Source: Desulfobaccales bacterium
Lineage (GTDB): Bacteria > Desulfobacterota > Desulfobaccia > Desulfobaccales > 0-14-0-80-60-11
Reading direction: 5' to 3'
NCBI GenBank assembly: GCA_041648175.1
Contig: JBAZPO010000020.1
Span: forward strand, 1-53,445
DNA length: 53,445 nt
The notes under the pieces were generated by a model that saw only the letters and a program-made list of their open reading frames with translations, was not told where the DNA came from and ran no database searches. Positions 34,485 to 43,460 of the stretch are shown one piece after another (the first letter of the stretch is position 1; the number at the start of each line of letters is the position of its first letter). The position numbers and the translations under genes were made by a program.

Positions 34485-35151
34485 TTGATAACCTTTAATC
34501 CAGCGAAATAAAACGCTATGATATTTAATAAATTAATAAAAATTATCATTATCTTAAATGGAAAATTATTAAGAGAAAAAAAAGAGGGCACTTACCTTTT
34601 TGAGAGGAGCGTCCCTCGATCTAAGATTTTTTATTCTGGCCAGCCATAGAGACTCTCCCCATCCTTAGGGATGCACTGACAGAATGGTTTTTATCTTAAC
34701 TATGCTTTAACCTATTTATTGTCATTTAGACTTTTCCTAATTATGGCTTCCGATTATCCTTAGGTCTATTAGGGTTTCCCTAATTATGACTTCTGAATAC
34801 CCTTAAATCAATTTATGAAGTTTATTTCTTGAAAAAGGTAGTTTATTGCTATGTTTAATATTAATCATTATGTATCTGATTTATATAGAGAAATAGCATT
34901 AGCTTATTTCGAAACTTCTTGAACGGGGGAGTGACAGTCTCCATCGCACGTTTTTGTTTTTAAATGATGAGCCCGAATTCAAGTCATGGGGAAGGTGCTG
35001 GAATGCTTCTCTAAAATCTCGACACTCTTAAAGATGAACGAACTGCATCCACCCCGGTTGCGCCGAAATCGACCGCGCTTTGCAGGCCGGGGTGTCCCTG
35101 CGTTCCCCGCCCGCCCAATACGCGCTTTTCCTCTCGTCTCTCCTTTATCAC
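34485..35151. other. AT-rich region with direct repeats and terminator-like hairpin
   Basis: No gene is supported. A plus-strand hairpin (GAGGG..CCCTC) followed by TTTTTT lies at about 34586-34633. Two direct repeats occur at 34734-34762 and 34775-34805 (TTCCTAATTATGGCTTC and TTCCCTAATTATGACTTC), 41 bp apart. Around 34916-34936 the sequence TTCTTGAACGG..GGGAGT..GAC resembles the edge of the PEP-CTERM AT-rich modules. Confidence 0.45.
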
Positions 35152-35178
35152 AAAAAGAGGGGCGGCTTCAGGCCGCCC
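35152..35178 (-). terminator. Terminator of the molybdoenzyme operon
   Basis: On the minus strand GGGCGGC-ctgaa-GCCGCCC is followed by ctcttttt, 32 bases after the last gene's stop codon. Confidence 0.82.
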
Positions 35179-35209
35179 AGGTGAGAGAAATTGGCCGTGC
35201 TATCTCCGG

Positions 35210-38200
35210 TTAAAACTTGACAAATTTCTGGGCTCTCTGCTGTCGGCTGCAGGAGGGACATAAACGGCGCAACACTTGTTTGTTCATGGCCTCGTCGCTG
35301 CGTTTGGTAACATATTCCAGGTAACGGGGCGGAGGAATAGGGGCGCCACAGGCAATACAGTGGGCTTCTTCCATGTGGTTCAGTACCGTACCGCAGAGAC
35401 GCACCTCACGATAATCCGGCCCCTCCACGTAATCAATGGCTTGGGTGGGGCAGGCCAGGGCGCAGGCGCCACAGGCAATGCAGGTGTTGGCCGCCAGGGG
35501 GTAGTCGGTGAGGACCCGTTCGGTGGTGGTGATCTGGGTAAATTTCAGAGCCCGCACCCGCATCCGAACGCAGGTCTTCTCACAAGTGCCACAGCGGATG
35601 CACACATCGCAACGCAGGCAACGGCTGGCTTCTTTCTGGGCCTGAGTGTCGGAGTAGCCCATCTCCACCGGCGTAAAGGTGGTTTTGCGCAGTTCCACGT
35701 CCAACATCGGGACGGGAGTACGGTGATTGGCGATTTTTTCTGCCGCCGGGATGGTTTGAAAAGGTACCTTGCGCCGCTTTTGAGGGCTCATCACCAGGGC
35801 CGGAGTGGTGGCTCCGGTCAGGTAATGGTCGATTTCCGCGGCCGCTTGTTTTGCCGCCGCGATGGCTTCCACCACCGTGGCCGGGCCGGTGACGCCATCG
35901 CCCCCAGCGAAAATATCTTTCACGCTGGTTGTGGTGCCGCCGGCTTGGGTAACGATGGTGCACCAGGGGGTGGTTTGCACCGGAGGTTCCGGGAAAGGAC
36001 AGAAATCCGGCTGCTGCCCGATAGCGGTGATGACCGCCCCGACCTCGATCGTATAGTTGCTCTCCGGAATTGGTAAAGGACGGCGCCGGCCGCTGGCGTC
36101 CGGCCGCCCCAATGCCGCCTGCAGGCATTCTACCTGCGTGACCTGGCCATTGTCGCCGCCGATCTTGATGGGCACCGTCAGAAAATGAATCTGCACCCCT
36201 TCTTCCAGGGCCTGCTCCACTTCCTCAGGGTGGGCCGGCATCTCGGCCCGGGTACGGCGATAGGAGACATGCACCTCGGAGCAACCCAGGCGCACACAGG
36301 TTCGCGCTGCGTCCATGGCAGCGTTGCCGCCGCCGATTATCATGACCTTGTCAGCGGGTTTTTCCTTTTTCCCCAGATAGATCCCTCGGAGAAAGGTGAT
36401 TACATCATGGACCTGGGGAAAATCGGCTTCACCCTCGATTTTTAACTTGTAGCCTAGGTGAGCGCCGATACCCAGGAAAAAGGCCTCATAGCCCTGAGCC
36501 CGCAATTCATCCAAGGTGACATCCCTTCCCACCGTCACCCCGGTTTTGATCTGCACCCCCAGAGACTTGATCAGCCGGACTTCTTTCCGCACCACCTCCC
36601 GGGCCAGCCGGTAGTCGGGAATGGCGGCCATTAACAAACCGCCCGGTTCTTTTAACCCTTCAAAAACCGTCACTTCGTAGCCGCGTAAGGCAAGAAAATA
36701 GGCGCAAGAAAGCCCGGCAGGCCCGGAGCCGATGATTGCCACTTTGTGCCCGTTGGCCGGGGCCGCTTCGGGCGGGAGAAAATTCCCATGCTTGGAGACC
36801 CACTCTGAGGCAAAGGCCTTCAAATAGCGAATGTTAATAGGTTCATCCAGGTTGGCCCGTACACAGGCCCGTTCGCAGGGATGGGGACACACCAGGCCGC
36901 ACACCCAGGGGAAGGGGTTGTCTTCCCGCATCACCTCCCAGGCTTCCTGAAAGTTGCCCTGGGCAATTAAGCCGATAAAGCTGGGAATATCGATGCCGGT
37001 GGGACAGGCCTGGTGACAGGGGGCTAAGAGCAGTTTGGGGCAAGTCCGGGCCGGACAGTGCTTGTTTTCCAGATGCAGGCGGAATTCTTCCGGGAAGTAA
37101 TGGAGCGCCGCCAACAGGGGGTTCACCGCACTCCGGGATAGTTGGCAGGCTCCCTTCATCTTCAAGGCCTGACCCCGGTTTTCCAATTCTTGCAGGGTTT
37201 CCTTGCTCCCTACCCCCTCGGAGATTTGGTCCAAAAGGTCTCTGATCTTTAACAGAGCATCCTGACAGGCAGAACACTGGCCCCCCGGTTGATTGAGGAT
37301 GAAGTCCACCTGCTCCCGCACCAGGGAGACCAAGCAGTCCCGCTCATCCAGAACCCGGATAGAGGCCACGGCCAGGGTGGCGCCCATTTCTTTGAGGGTC
37401 TCGTGGGCCAGGTTCATATTCAGCAAAGACAAGGGGAAAAAACCCCCCAGGGGGCCGCCTACCTGGACGCCCTTAGGGGTATGACCAAAGCGGAATCCCC
37501 CGCCTTCATTGTGGATGATGTCATGCAAGGTGGCCGATAAGGGCGCCTCCACAAAACCGGGACGTTCCACCGACCCAAACAAGCGGAAAACCACGGTGCC
37601 CGGAGCGCATTCCACCCCCAACTTGCGGAACCAGGCTACCGGCGTTTGGGCGATGAACGGTAGGGAGGCAATGGTCATCAGGCTATGGGTGAGGAACACC
37701 CGCTGGGGGTATTGGTCCAGGAAGCTCCGAGGCAAAAGCCCGGTCAGACTGCGAATGAGGAGGTGTTCGTCCTCCATCATATAGCGGCCGTGGCCGGAGA
37801 CCACCTTGATTTCCACCAAGGGTTCCTTCTTGGGCCAGATGGGGGCGGTAACACAAGCATCCATGGCCTGTTGCAGCCGCTCCCGGGCCAACTCATCCTC
37901 CTCGGTCAGATAGACTATGGCGGCTTTAGCCTTCAGGGTTTTGGCCGCCAAAAGAATTCCTTCCAGCACCTGATGGGGCACCCCTTCCAGCAAAAACATT
38001 TCACTGCTAGCATCGGGCGTGGGGGGAGCGGCGTTGACCACAATGATGGGCTGCTCTTTCTCCACCCGCAATTCGCACCAACGCCTTCCCAAAGGAGCAG
38101 AGGTGAGGCGGGCAAACTCGCAGAAACCCGCAGCCACCACTTTCTGTAGAAAGGGATCAAATCCCTGGCTCAGAAAGGTTTGTAACCCCTTATAACCGTC

Positions 38201-38602
38201 GTAATCCTGGTACTCCTCCCAAGATACCGGATCGATCTGGCCCACCAGTTCGGAGATATACCGTTTTTGGGGTTCGATAAAGTCACGAAAATCCTTGCCT
38301 ACCAGCCAGCGCTCCACCGGCCGTTTTTCATCCACGTGGCTCAAAACGATGCGAGCCACCATGTCGGGGGTGATGAGTTCGTAAAGGTGAGCCCCGGCGG
38401 AGTCCCGGACCTCCACCACCACATCTCTGCCTTCAATGCCCCGCCACCCTACCAGGTGTACCTCCAGCGGCCCCAAATCGTCCAAAGAACGTTCTTTCAT
38501 GGCTTCCAGGAAAGCCTCTTGAACGGCCTGCGGCTCCCTTAAACTTTTTCCCGGAAAGGTGCAGATATTCACGTGCAGCAAGGGGTGCCCATTGTTAGGC
38601 AT
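35210..38602 (-). CDS. NuoF-like / GltD-like / ferredoxin fusion oxidoreductase
   Basis: An 1130-residue fusion. Residues about 100-500 follow NuoF: the SLBB region (about 320-400) and a C-terminal cluster segment at 443-487 with only three of four cysteines (GGQCSAC, then GACQLS). But the FMN/NADH motifs are gone: GxGGAGFPTG reads RLTSAPLGRRW and NADES reads NAAPPTPDASS. Residues 516-925 are a GltD/NfnL-like flavoprotein with its own N-terminal clusters, FAD motif VAIIGSGPAGLS (622) and NAD(P) motif VMIIGGGNAAMD (753). Residues 996-1051 bind two 4Fe-4S clusters (CLRCDVCIRCGTCEKTC; CIACGACALACP). The tail has CIACGAP and CPSC, zinc-finger like. ATG at 38602 follows GGGAG. Last gene of the operon; it probably passes electrons between NAD(P)H and the molybdoenzyme. 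Confidence 0.88.
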   Translation of the reverse strand: MPNNGHPLLHVNICTFPGKSLREPQAVQEAFLEAMKERSLDDLGPLEVHLVGWRGIEGRDVVVEVRDSAGAHLYELITPDMVARIVLSHVDEKRPVERWLVGKDFRDFIEPQKRYISELVGQIDPVSWEEYQDYDGYKGLQTFLSQGFDPFLQKVVAAGFCEFARLTSAPLGRRWCELRVEKEQPIIVVNAAPPTPDASSEMFLLEGVPHQVLEGILLAAKTLKAKAAIVYLTEEDELARERLQQAMDACVTAPIWPKKEPLVEIKVVSGHGRYMMEDEHLLIRSLTGLLPRSFLDQYPQRVFLTHSLMTIASLPFIAQTPVAWFRKLGVECAPGTVVFRLFGSVERPGFVEAPLSATLHDIIHNEGGGFRFGHTPKGVQVGGPLGGFFPLSLLNMNLAHETLKEMGATLAVASIRVLDERDCLVSLVREQVDFILNQPGGQCSACQDALLKIRDLLDQISEGVGSKETLQELENRGQALKMKGACQLSRSAVNPLLAALHYFPEEFRLHLENKHCPARTCPKLLLAPCHQACPTGIDIPSFIGLIAQGNFQEAWEVMREDNPFPWVCGLVCPHPCERACVRANLDEPINIRYLKAFASEWVSKHGNFLPPEAAPANGHKVAIIGSGPAGLSCAYFLALRGYEVTVFEGLKEPGGLLMAAIPDYRLAREVVRKEVRLIKSLGVQIKTGVTVGRDVTLDELRAQGYEAFFLGIGAHLGYKLKIEGEADFPQVHDVITFLRGIYLGKKEKPADKVMIIGGGNAAMDAARTCVRLGCSEVHVSYRRTRAEMPAHPEEVEQALEEGVQIHFLTVPIKIGGDNGQVTQVECLQAALGRPDASGRRRPLPIPESNYTIEVGAVITAIGQQPDFCPFPEPPVQTTPWCTIVTQAGGTTTSVKDIFAGGDGVTGPATVVEAIAAAKQAAAEIDHYLTGATTPALVMSPQKRRKVPFQTIPAAEKIANHRTPVPMLDVELRKTTFTPVEMGYSDTQAQKEASRCLRCDVCIRCGTCEKTCVRMRVRALKFTQITTTERVLTDYPLAANTCIACGACALACPTQAIDYVEGPDYREVRLCGTVLNHMEEAHCIACGAPIPPPRYLEYVTKRSDEAMNKQVLRRLCPSCSRQQRAQKFVKF

Positions 38603-38676
38603 AATTCTTTTATCTCCCTGTCTTCTCAATCAAGGGAAAAGCCTCCCGGAGCGGGACTAACACCTCGCATCTTTTA

Positions 38677-39201
38677 TCAACGGGCGCTGACCACAGTTTC
38701 AAGCTCAAAGGCCACGGTCTTGGCGAAACGCTCCCGTTTCGTGGTGTCCATATGTTCGACTTGGCCAAAACTCAGGCAATGGGTGACGCATTTGGTCACA
38801 CAGGCAGGCTGCAGGCCCTGGTCCACCCGGTCCATGCAGTAGTCGCACTTCACCGCTTTCCCCGTCTCAGGATTCCATTGGGGTGCCCCCCAGGGGCAGG
38901 CAGTGATGCAGGACTTGCAGCCCACGCAGAGGGCCGGCTCGACATAGACGATGCCGTCCTCCGGGCGCTTGCGCATGGCGTGGGTAGGACACACGGGCAC
39001 GCACCAGGGGTCTTCGCAGTGGAAGCAGGGCATGAAGACGAAGGCCTGTTGGGGAAGTCCCGCCACCATCTTAGGGCCCACAGGCATAATCTGCCCCAGG
39101 CGAGGCCCGAAAGGCAGCCCTTTATAGCTCTTGCAGTGAACTTCGCAGCTCAAACAACCGATACACTTTTTTTGATCTTGCAGAAGAAAGTATTTGCTCA
39201 T
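38677..39201 (-). CDS. Four-cluster ferredoxin-type electron-transfer subunit (DmsB/PsrB-like)
   Basis: A 174-residue iron-sulfur subunit with sixteen cluster cysteines in the DmsB/PsrB/HybA order: CIGCLSCEVHC (13-23), CFHCEDPWCVPVCP (about 58-71), CVGCKSCITACPWG (about 90-103) and CDYCMDRV...CVTKC (about 117-137). It lacks a signal peptide, so it is cytoplasmic like its molybdenum partner. ATG at 39201 is preferred to GTG at 39213 because GAGGA sits five bases before it, overlapping the stop of the preceding gene. It lies between the catalytic subunit and the fusion oxidoreductase. Confidence 0.92.
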   Translation of the reverse strand: MSKYFLLQDQKKCIGCLSCEVHCKSYKGLPFGPRLGQIMPVGPKMVAGLPQQAFVFMPCFHCEDPWCVPVCPTHAMRKRPEDGIVYVEPALCVGCKSCITACPWGAPQWNPETGKAVKCDYCMDRVDQGLQPACVTKCVTHCLSFGQVEHMDTTKRERFAKTVAFELETVVSAR

Positions 39202-39209
39202 GGAATTCC

Positions 39210-41303
39210 TCACGAAAGGGGGCGTACCTGCACCAGGGTCTCATCCAAAGCAGGGCTGCCGCCAACCTTGTCGGAAATATTTTTTTGCAGGAGGGCGTCA
39301 CTGGCGCCCTTCTGATAAGCACGGCTCTGGACCGGCACGGTTTTCCCGAAGCCGTGCAGCATGAACGCGGCCTCAGAATGGATGAGGTCGGTGACCTTGG
39401 CTCTGATTTTACCTGTGGTGCCCAAGGGGGATAGCACCTCCACATAGCCTCCGTCTTTGATGCCCAGCTTGGCCGCAACCTTGGTGGGAATCCACACCTC
39501 GTTCTCGGGCACTAACTCGTTTAACAGCGAGTTATTCTGCGTGGACACGTGAGTGTGCGCCGCGCAACGTCCCACCATCAGGCGGAACTGGCCCTCGGGC
39601 GGTGGCGTCACCGGTTCGTACGGCACAAACGAGGGGATGCCGGCTTTTTCCATGAGGGAGCTCACCAGTTCGATCTTGCCTGAAGGGGTGGGGAACTTGA
39701 GGCCGTCCTTCCGGTCCATCATGATAGCCTTGTCGGTAAGGGCCACAAACCCCTTGGCGTCAAAATCGTCCAGATTCACCCCCATGTCTTTGAGCTGAAA
39801 GTTCCAGATATCTTCGATGGTCTCAAAGGGCAGATATAGGCCCACGTCCAACCGATTGGCCAGTTCTTTGATGATCTGCCAGGCTGGCTTGGTATCGTAG
39901 CGGGGGGAAACGGCCTGCCGGCGGATACGCAGTTGGGGCCGGGGCCCGGACACCAGTTGGATGGAGTCGGCGCGCTCCAGGTACATGGATTCCGGCAGGA
40001 TCACGTCGGCATACCAGGCGATTTCACTGAAATTGACGTCAATGGCGACGATGAGGTCCAGCTTGTCCAGGGCCTGGCGCACTTTCGCGCTGTCCGGGAT
40101 GGACTGCAGCGGCTCAAAGCGGTTGATGATAAGGGCCTTGATGGGGTAAGGGTCTTCGTTTAAGATGGCATGGGCCAGCATCTGAGGATTGCCATGGCTG
40201 GAGTCAGCGATGGGAAAGGCTTCAAGGCCCGAGCCGTCAAACCGGGGAACTGTGATTTTGGGGAATTCCTGGGAAGCGACGTACTTGCCGATATCGCCCC
40301 GACCCGCGGCTTTGGGGCCTTTCCGAATGATCAGGCCACCGGTGGCCTCGATGCTTCCCATGAGGGCGTTCAGGATAATGAGGGAGCGCCTGAGATAAAT
40401 TTCATTGAGGTGATGGGCGCTTCGATAACCATAATGGAAGATCACCGCGGGTTTGACTTCGGCCGCTTCCCGCGCCAAAGCCACGATCTCACCCGCCGGT
40501 ATACCCGTTTCCGCCGCCGCCCATTCCGGAGTGTAGGGCTCCACAAAAGCCGTCAACTCGTCCAACCCGGACACCCAACGGTGCACGTAATCCTGATCGA
40601 AGAGCTTCTCCTTCAGGATGGTATGGATCAGGGCATAATTCAAGGCCAGGTCGGTACCGGGGCGGATCATCCAGTAGCGGTGAGCTTTGGTGGCCGTGAC
40701 GTTCACCCGGGGGTCGATATAGGTAAGCTTGGCGCCCTTGTCCATGGCCTTAAGAAGGTTGTTGAGAGGGGCGATCTCTAAAGATTCAAAGATGTTCCGG
40801 CCATACATGATGATATGCCGGGTATTGGCGTAATCAACAGCCATCTGGGCGTCAGTATAGCCCGTCAAGCTGCGAAAGGCGGTGTTCAACGACCCCTTGC
40901 ACAGGGCGTCATGGGTGAAGTGGTTGGGACTGCCCAGGGCCTTCATGAAAGCCTTGTTGATGTGGGTATTGAGGTTGGTGCGCTCCCCGAAAACCAGGCT
41001 CTGCCCACCATGCTCCTGGAGGATAGGCCTGAGTTTGTCCGCCACATACTCCAGAGCGTCCTCCCAACTGGCCCGGCGCCATTGGCCGGCGCCCCGGGGT
41101 CCGGAGCGAATCATGGGATATTGGGGCCGTTCATGGTCATGCAGCAGGGACAGCCCTGCACTCCCTTTGGCGCACAACGCCCCTTCAATGCCCCCAACAT
41201 GGGGATTGCCCTGAATCCAGGTGACATCATCGTTTTCCACCATCACCTGAATAGGGCAGCGCACCGTGCACATAAAACAGATGCTCCATACTTCAGTTGC
41301 CAT
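39210..41303 (-). CDS. Cytoplasmic bis-MGD molybdopterin oxidoreductase (PsrA/PhsA/ArrA superfamily)
   Basis: A 697-residue catalytic subunit. The N-terminal 4Fe-4S cluster uses Cys9, Cys12, Cys16 and Cys44. The metal ligand is probably Cys135 in DALCKGSLNTAF. The C-terminal molydopterin-dinucleotide domain begins near 575 (FRLMVGRCAAHTHVSTQNN). No twin-arginine signal is present, unlike periplasmic PsrA, PhsA or ArrA, so it works in the cytoplasm. The family includes polysulfide, thiosulfate and arsenate reductases; the substrate cannot be read here. AGGA lies upstream of ATG. It is followed immediately by the FeS subunit and the fusion oxidoreductase, suggesting an NAD(P)H-linked soluble complex. 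Confidence 0.88.
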   Translation of the reverse strand: MATEVWSICFMCTVRCPIQVMVENDDVTWIQGNPHVGGIEGALCAKGSAGLSLLHDHERPQYPMIRSGPRGAGQWRRASWEDALEYVADKLRPILQEHGGQSLVFGERTNLNTHINKAFMKALGSPNHFTHDALCKGSLNTAFRSLTGYTDAQMAVDYANTRHIIMYGRNIFESLEIAPLNNLLKAMDKGAKLTYIDPRVNVTATKAHRYWMIRPGTDLALNYALIHTILKEKLFDQDYVHRWVSGLDELTAFVEPYTPEWAAAETGIPAGEIVALAREAAEVKPAVIFHYGYRSAHHLNEIYLRRSLIILNALMGSIEATGGLIIRKGPKAAGRGDIGKYVASQEFPKITVPRFDGSGLEAFPIADSSHGNPQMLAHAILNEDPYPIKALIINRFEPLQSIPDSAKVRQALDKLDLIVAIDVNFSEIAWYADVILPESMYLERADSIQLVSGPRPQLRIRRQAVSPRYDTKPAWQIIKELANRLDVGLYLPFETIEDIWNFQLKDMGVNLDDFDAKGFVALTDKAIMMDRKDGLKFPTPSGKIELVSSLMEKAGIPSFVPYEPVTPPPEGQFRLMVGRCAAHTHVSTQNNSLLNELVPENEVWIPTKVAAKLGIKDGGYVEVLSPLGTTGKIRAKVTDLIHSEAAFMLHGFGKTVPVQSRAYQKGASDALLQKNISDKVGGSPALDETLVQVRPLS

Positions 41304-41425
41304 GATCCTATCCTCTCTCTTTAAAGCCGGTTCGCATTAATCATCTGTTTAATATTACTAGATTTTCCTACGAAAAGCTCCTCTCTTATCAAGCAGTTGC
41401 CTACCCCCGTTTCTACCCTTGGGTG

Positions 41426-41986
41426 TCAAGTAGATTCCTGACCCTGAGCCTGATGGCCAACCGCACCGCACCATGCCTTGATCCGCCGAATCCAGGGCAG
41501 CCGCTTTAAAATCAGATAGGCCGCAATATAAATGAGAATGAACCCCCCGATATAGCCCAGAGACCAGTTGGTGCCGGGGATGGGGAACTCCATCTCCAGA
41601 AAACGATACTGCATCCAGCCCAAAGCGAAAAAAATCGGCCAGAAAAACGTTGCCGACAGAGTCAACTGCATGAAGAAGGACTGGCCGAAGGCATCATTGG
41701 CTAGTTTGTTGGTCGCCTCATAGGCCGGTCTGTCCCCTGTCTTCAAGGCCTCCATGGACAAATCCTGGTATTTTTTGGCTTCGTCGGCCGTGCGTCCGAG
41801 ATGACGCCGCACCAGGGACATCGCCAGGTTAGAGGTGCACTCCCCCACCAAGAAGGCCAATGAAGCCAGGACAAAGGTCCCCAGGAGAAAATTCAGGGCA
41901 GCATGACCCGTGAGCCGGTAAAACCAGATCAAGTAGGGGTCCAGGAAGAGATAAACGGGATGCATTTCCATAGTCAGGGAACCCAT
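41426..41986 (-). CDS. Three-helix membrane protein of the molybdoenzyme operon
   Basis: A 186-residue membrane protein with helices at about 25-48 (NFLLGTFVLASLAFLVG), 100-125 (FMQLTLSATFFWPIFFALGWM) and 148-165. Between the first two is a charged helical loop (HLGRTADEAKKYQDLSMEAL). This helix-coiled coil-helix pattern recalls EMC3/DUF106 YidC-like proteins, but I am not sure of the family. Its start is uncertain (41986, 41971 or 41965). It is 61 bp after the TauE/SafE gene and 122 bp before the molybdoenzyme gene. Confidence 0.65.
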   Translation of the reverse strand: MGSLTMEMHPVYLFLDPYLIWFYRLTGHAALNFLLGTFVLASLAFLVGECTSNLAMSLVRRHLGRTADEAKKYQDLSMEALKTGDRPAYEATNKLANDAFGQSFFMQLTLSATFFWPIFFALGWMQYRFLEMEFPIPGTNWSLGYIGGFILIYIAAYLILKRLPWIRRIKAWCGAVGHQAQGQEST

Positions 41987-42047
41987 GGGCGGGGACGGTA
42001 GTGGCTGCGTCCCCGCCTTCCATCAATTAGTCTATCGTTTTAGCACC

Positions 42048-43214
42048 TTACATGCCCGGGAAAATTGATTTGCCCATGAAGCCCTTGGTCAAATAACCGA
42101 TGCCGACGTACACGGCCAGGACCACGAAGATGCGCTTCAGCCAGACATCCGGAATCTTCTTGGAGGTCATCGGACCGAGGACGGAGCCGATGGCGATGCC
42201 GATGAGTTCAGTGCTGATCAGGACAAAATCCACGGGCACCGCCCGGACCACCATCATATTAAAGATGTTGACGATCATGCCCACCAGCACTGCCAGGGCC
42301 GAAGTGCCGGCCACGATGAACATGGGCAGACCGGCCACGGAGGTGAGGAAGGGCACGTAGAGAAAGCCGCCGCCCACCCCGATGAAAGCCGAGATGCCGT
42401 TGATCACAAACCCGCCCAAGACGGGCCAGAGGGGATTAAAAGAAAATTCCTGGCCATAAAAGGTAAAAGCGATTCTGGTCAGGCCCCAATGCTTCACCTG
42501 AACGCCGCAGGCATGGGCCCCGCCCTCGTCCACGGCGCATTTTCTGATGTGGATGTCCTCAAAGGCCTTGGCTGCGGCTTTGGCCGCCTTCTTGCTGGCT
42601 TGCCCCTTAGGGGTGGTTTCATAAAAGAGCACAAAGGCTACGGCAAAGACGATGATCCCGAAAAACCCCACGTAGAAACTGACATCCATTTTGCCCACGG
42701 TAAGCAAGGGGACAAGGTAGCCTGCGAGGATGCCGCCGGCAGCTAAACAGAGGCCCAAAGGCAGCACCAAGCGGCCCATGCGATAGTAGGTAAAGGAAGA
42801 GATCAGTGCCGATAATCCCACCAAGTACTGGTTGCTGGTGCGGATGGAATCAGTCAGCATTTTGTTCAAAAATGGACTAGTTTTCTTAAAAGTCGAGGCA
42901 TAATCCGACAGCCCGAAGACCGAGATATGGCCTACCCCGGCCATGATGCCCCCGAAGGCGCCCACGGACGAGAAAATCCAGCCCACCCAGATGCCCCATA
43001 AGATGTAAAAGAGCCAGAAATGATGCGGCGCCCCGGGGATCCCCATGAACCCTTTAGTGGCCTCAGGGTTGATCTGCCCCGGTCCTGTGCCCGCCGGGGT
43101 CTTGGCAATGGCTTCTTCCAACTTGCCCGCCTCCGCCGGGGCGGTCAACACCAGGGCGGCGAAGGCGACCAGAATGACCGCCATGCCAATAAGAATCCAG
43201 GTGTTTCTCTTCAT
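42048..43214 (-). CDS. TauE/SafE-family permease (sulfite/sulfoacetate exporter-like)
   Basis: A 388-residue membrane protein with an N-terminal signal-like helix, a 40-residue periplasmic stretch, and about eight further helices in two repeats. The family glycine motifs are visible (VGAFGGIMAGVGHIS and NGISAFIGVGGGFLYVPFLT). Between repeats is a cytoplasmic loop (about 205-250) rich in Ala/Lys, with CAVDEGGAHACGV. TauE/SafE proteins move small organosulfonates or sulfite-type anions. It opens the leftward operon whose later genes are the molybdoenzyme complex. AAGGAGG lies eight bases before ATG, and a near-consensus promoter precedes it. Confidence 0.85.
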   Translation of the reverse strand: MKRNTWILIGMAVILVAFAALVLTAPAEAGKLEEAIAKTPAGTGPGQINPEATKGFMGIPGAPHHFWLFYILWGIWVGWIFSSVGAFGGIMAGVGHISVFGLSDYASTFKKTSPFLNKMLTDSIRTSNQYLVGLSALISSFTYYRMGRLVLPLGLCLAAGGILAGYLVPLLTVGKMDVSFYVGFFGIIVFAVAFVLFYETTPKGQASKKAAKAAAKAFEDIHIRKCAVDEGGAHACGVQVKHWGLTRIAFTFYGQEFSFNPLWPVLGGFVINGISAFIGVGGGFLYVPFLTSVAGLPMFIVAGTSALAVLVGMIVNIFNMMVVRAVPVDFVLISTELIGIAIGSVLGPMTSKKIPDVWLKRIFVVLAVYVGIGYLTKGFMGKSIFPGM

Positions 43215-43311
43215 AACAAAAAGCCTCCTTAATGAAATTATTTAGACCCGCCCTCTTGTAATCCATTGGGTCGGTATGGTGCGCCGGGCCTATCTCCAAA
43301 ACATTTTTTTA

Positions 43312-43424
43312 GTTAACGATTAACATATAAAACATGTTGATATCAGTTGTCAATTATTTTTTTTGGTTGAGACCGGGGCTTATTTATGTTAATGGTTAAC
43401 TTAAATAATTAACGGTTAACTTAA
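43312..43424. promoter_or_regulatory. Triple TTAAC-GTTAAC operator in the divergent promoter region
   Basis: GTTAACGATTAAC at 43312-43324, and two direct copies TTAAYGGTTAACTTAA at 43389-43404 and 43409-43424. The last two are spaced 20 bp start to start, two helical turns. One copy overlaps the start region of the TauE promoter and two lie upstream of its -35 box, a pattern suited to looping or cooperative binding, probably by the adjacent regulator. Confidence 0.6.
43325..43353 (-). promoter_or_regulatory. Sigma-70 promoter of the TauE-molybdoenzyme operon
   Basis: On the minus strand TTGACA (43348-43353), a 17-bp spacer and TTATAT (43325-43330). No GG-N10-GC sigma-54 element was found in this intergenic region. 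Confidence 0.7.
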
Positions 43425-43460
43425 CCTGAAAATAGGATGCCGCTGGTTCAAAGGAGCGCC

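Noticed and set aside
43215..43460. Sigma-54 promoter in the divergent TauE/regulator region
   Set aside because: No GG-N10-GC element was found on either strand; a TTGACA-17-TTATAT promoter is present instead.
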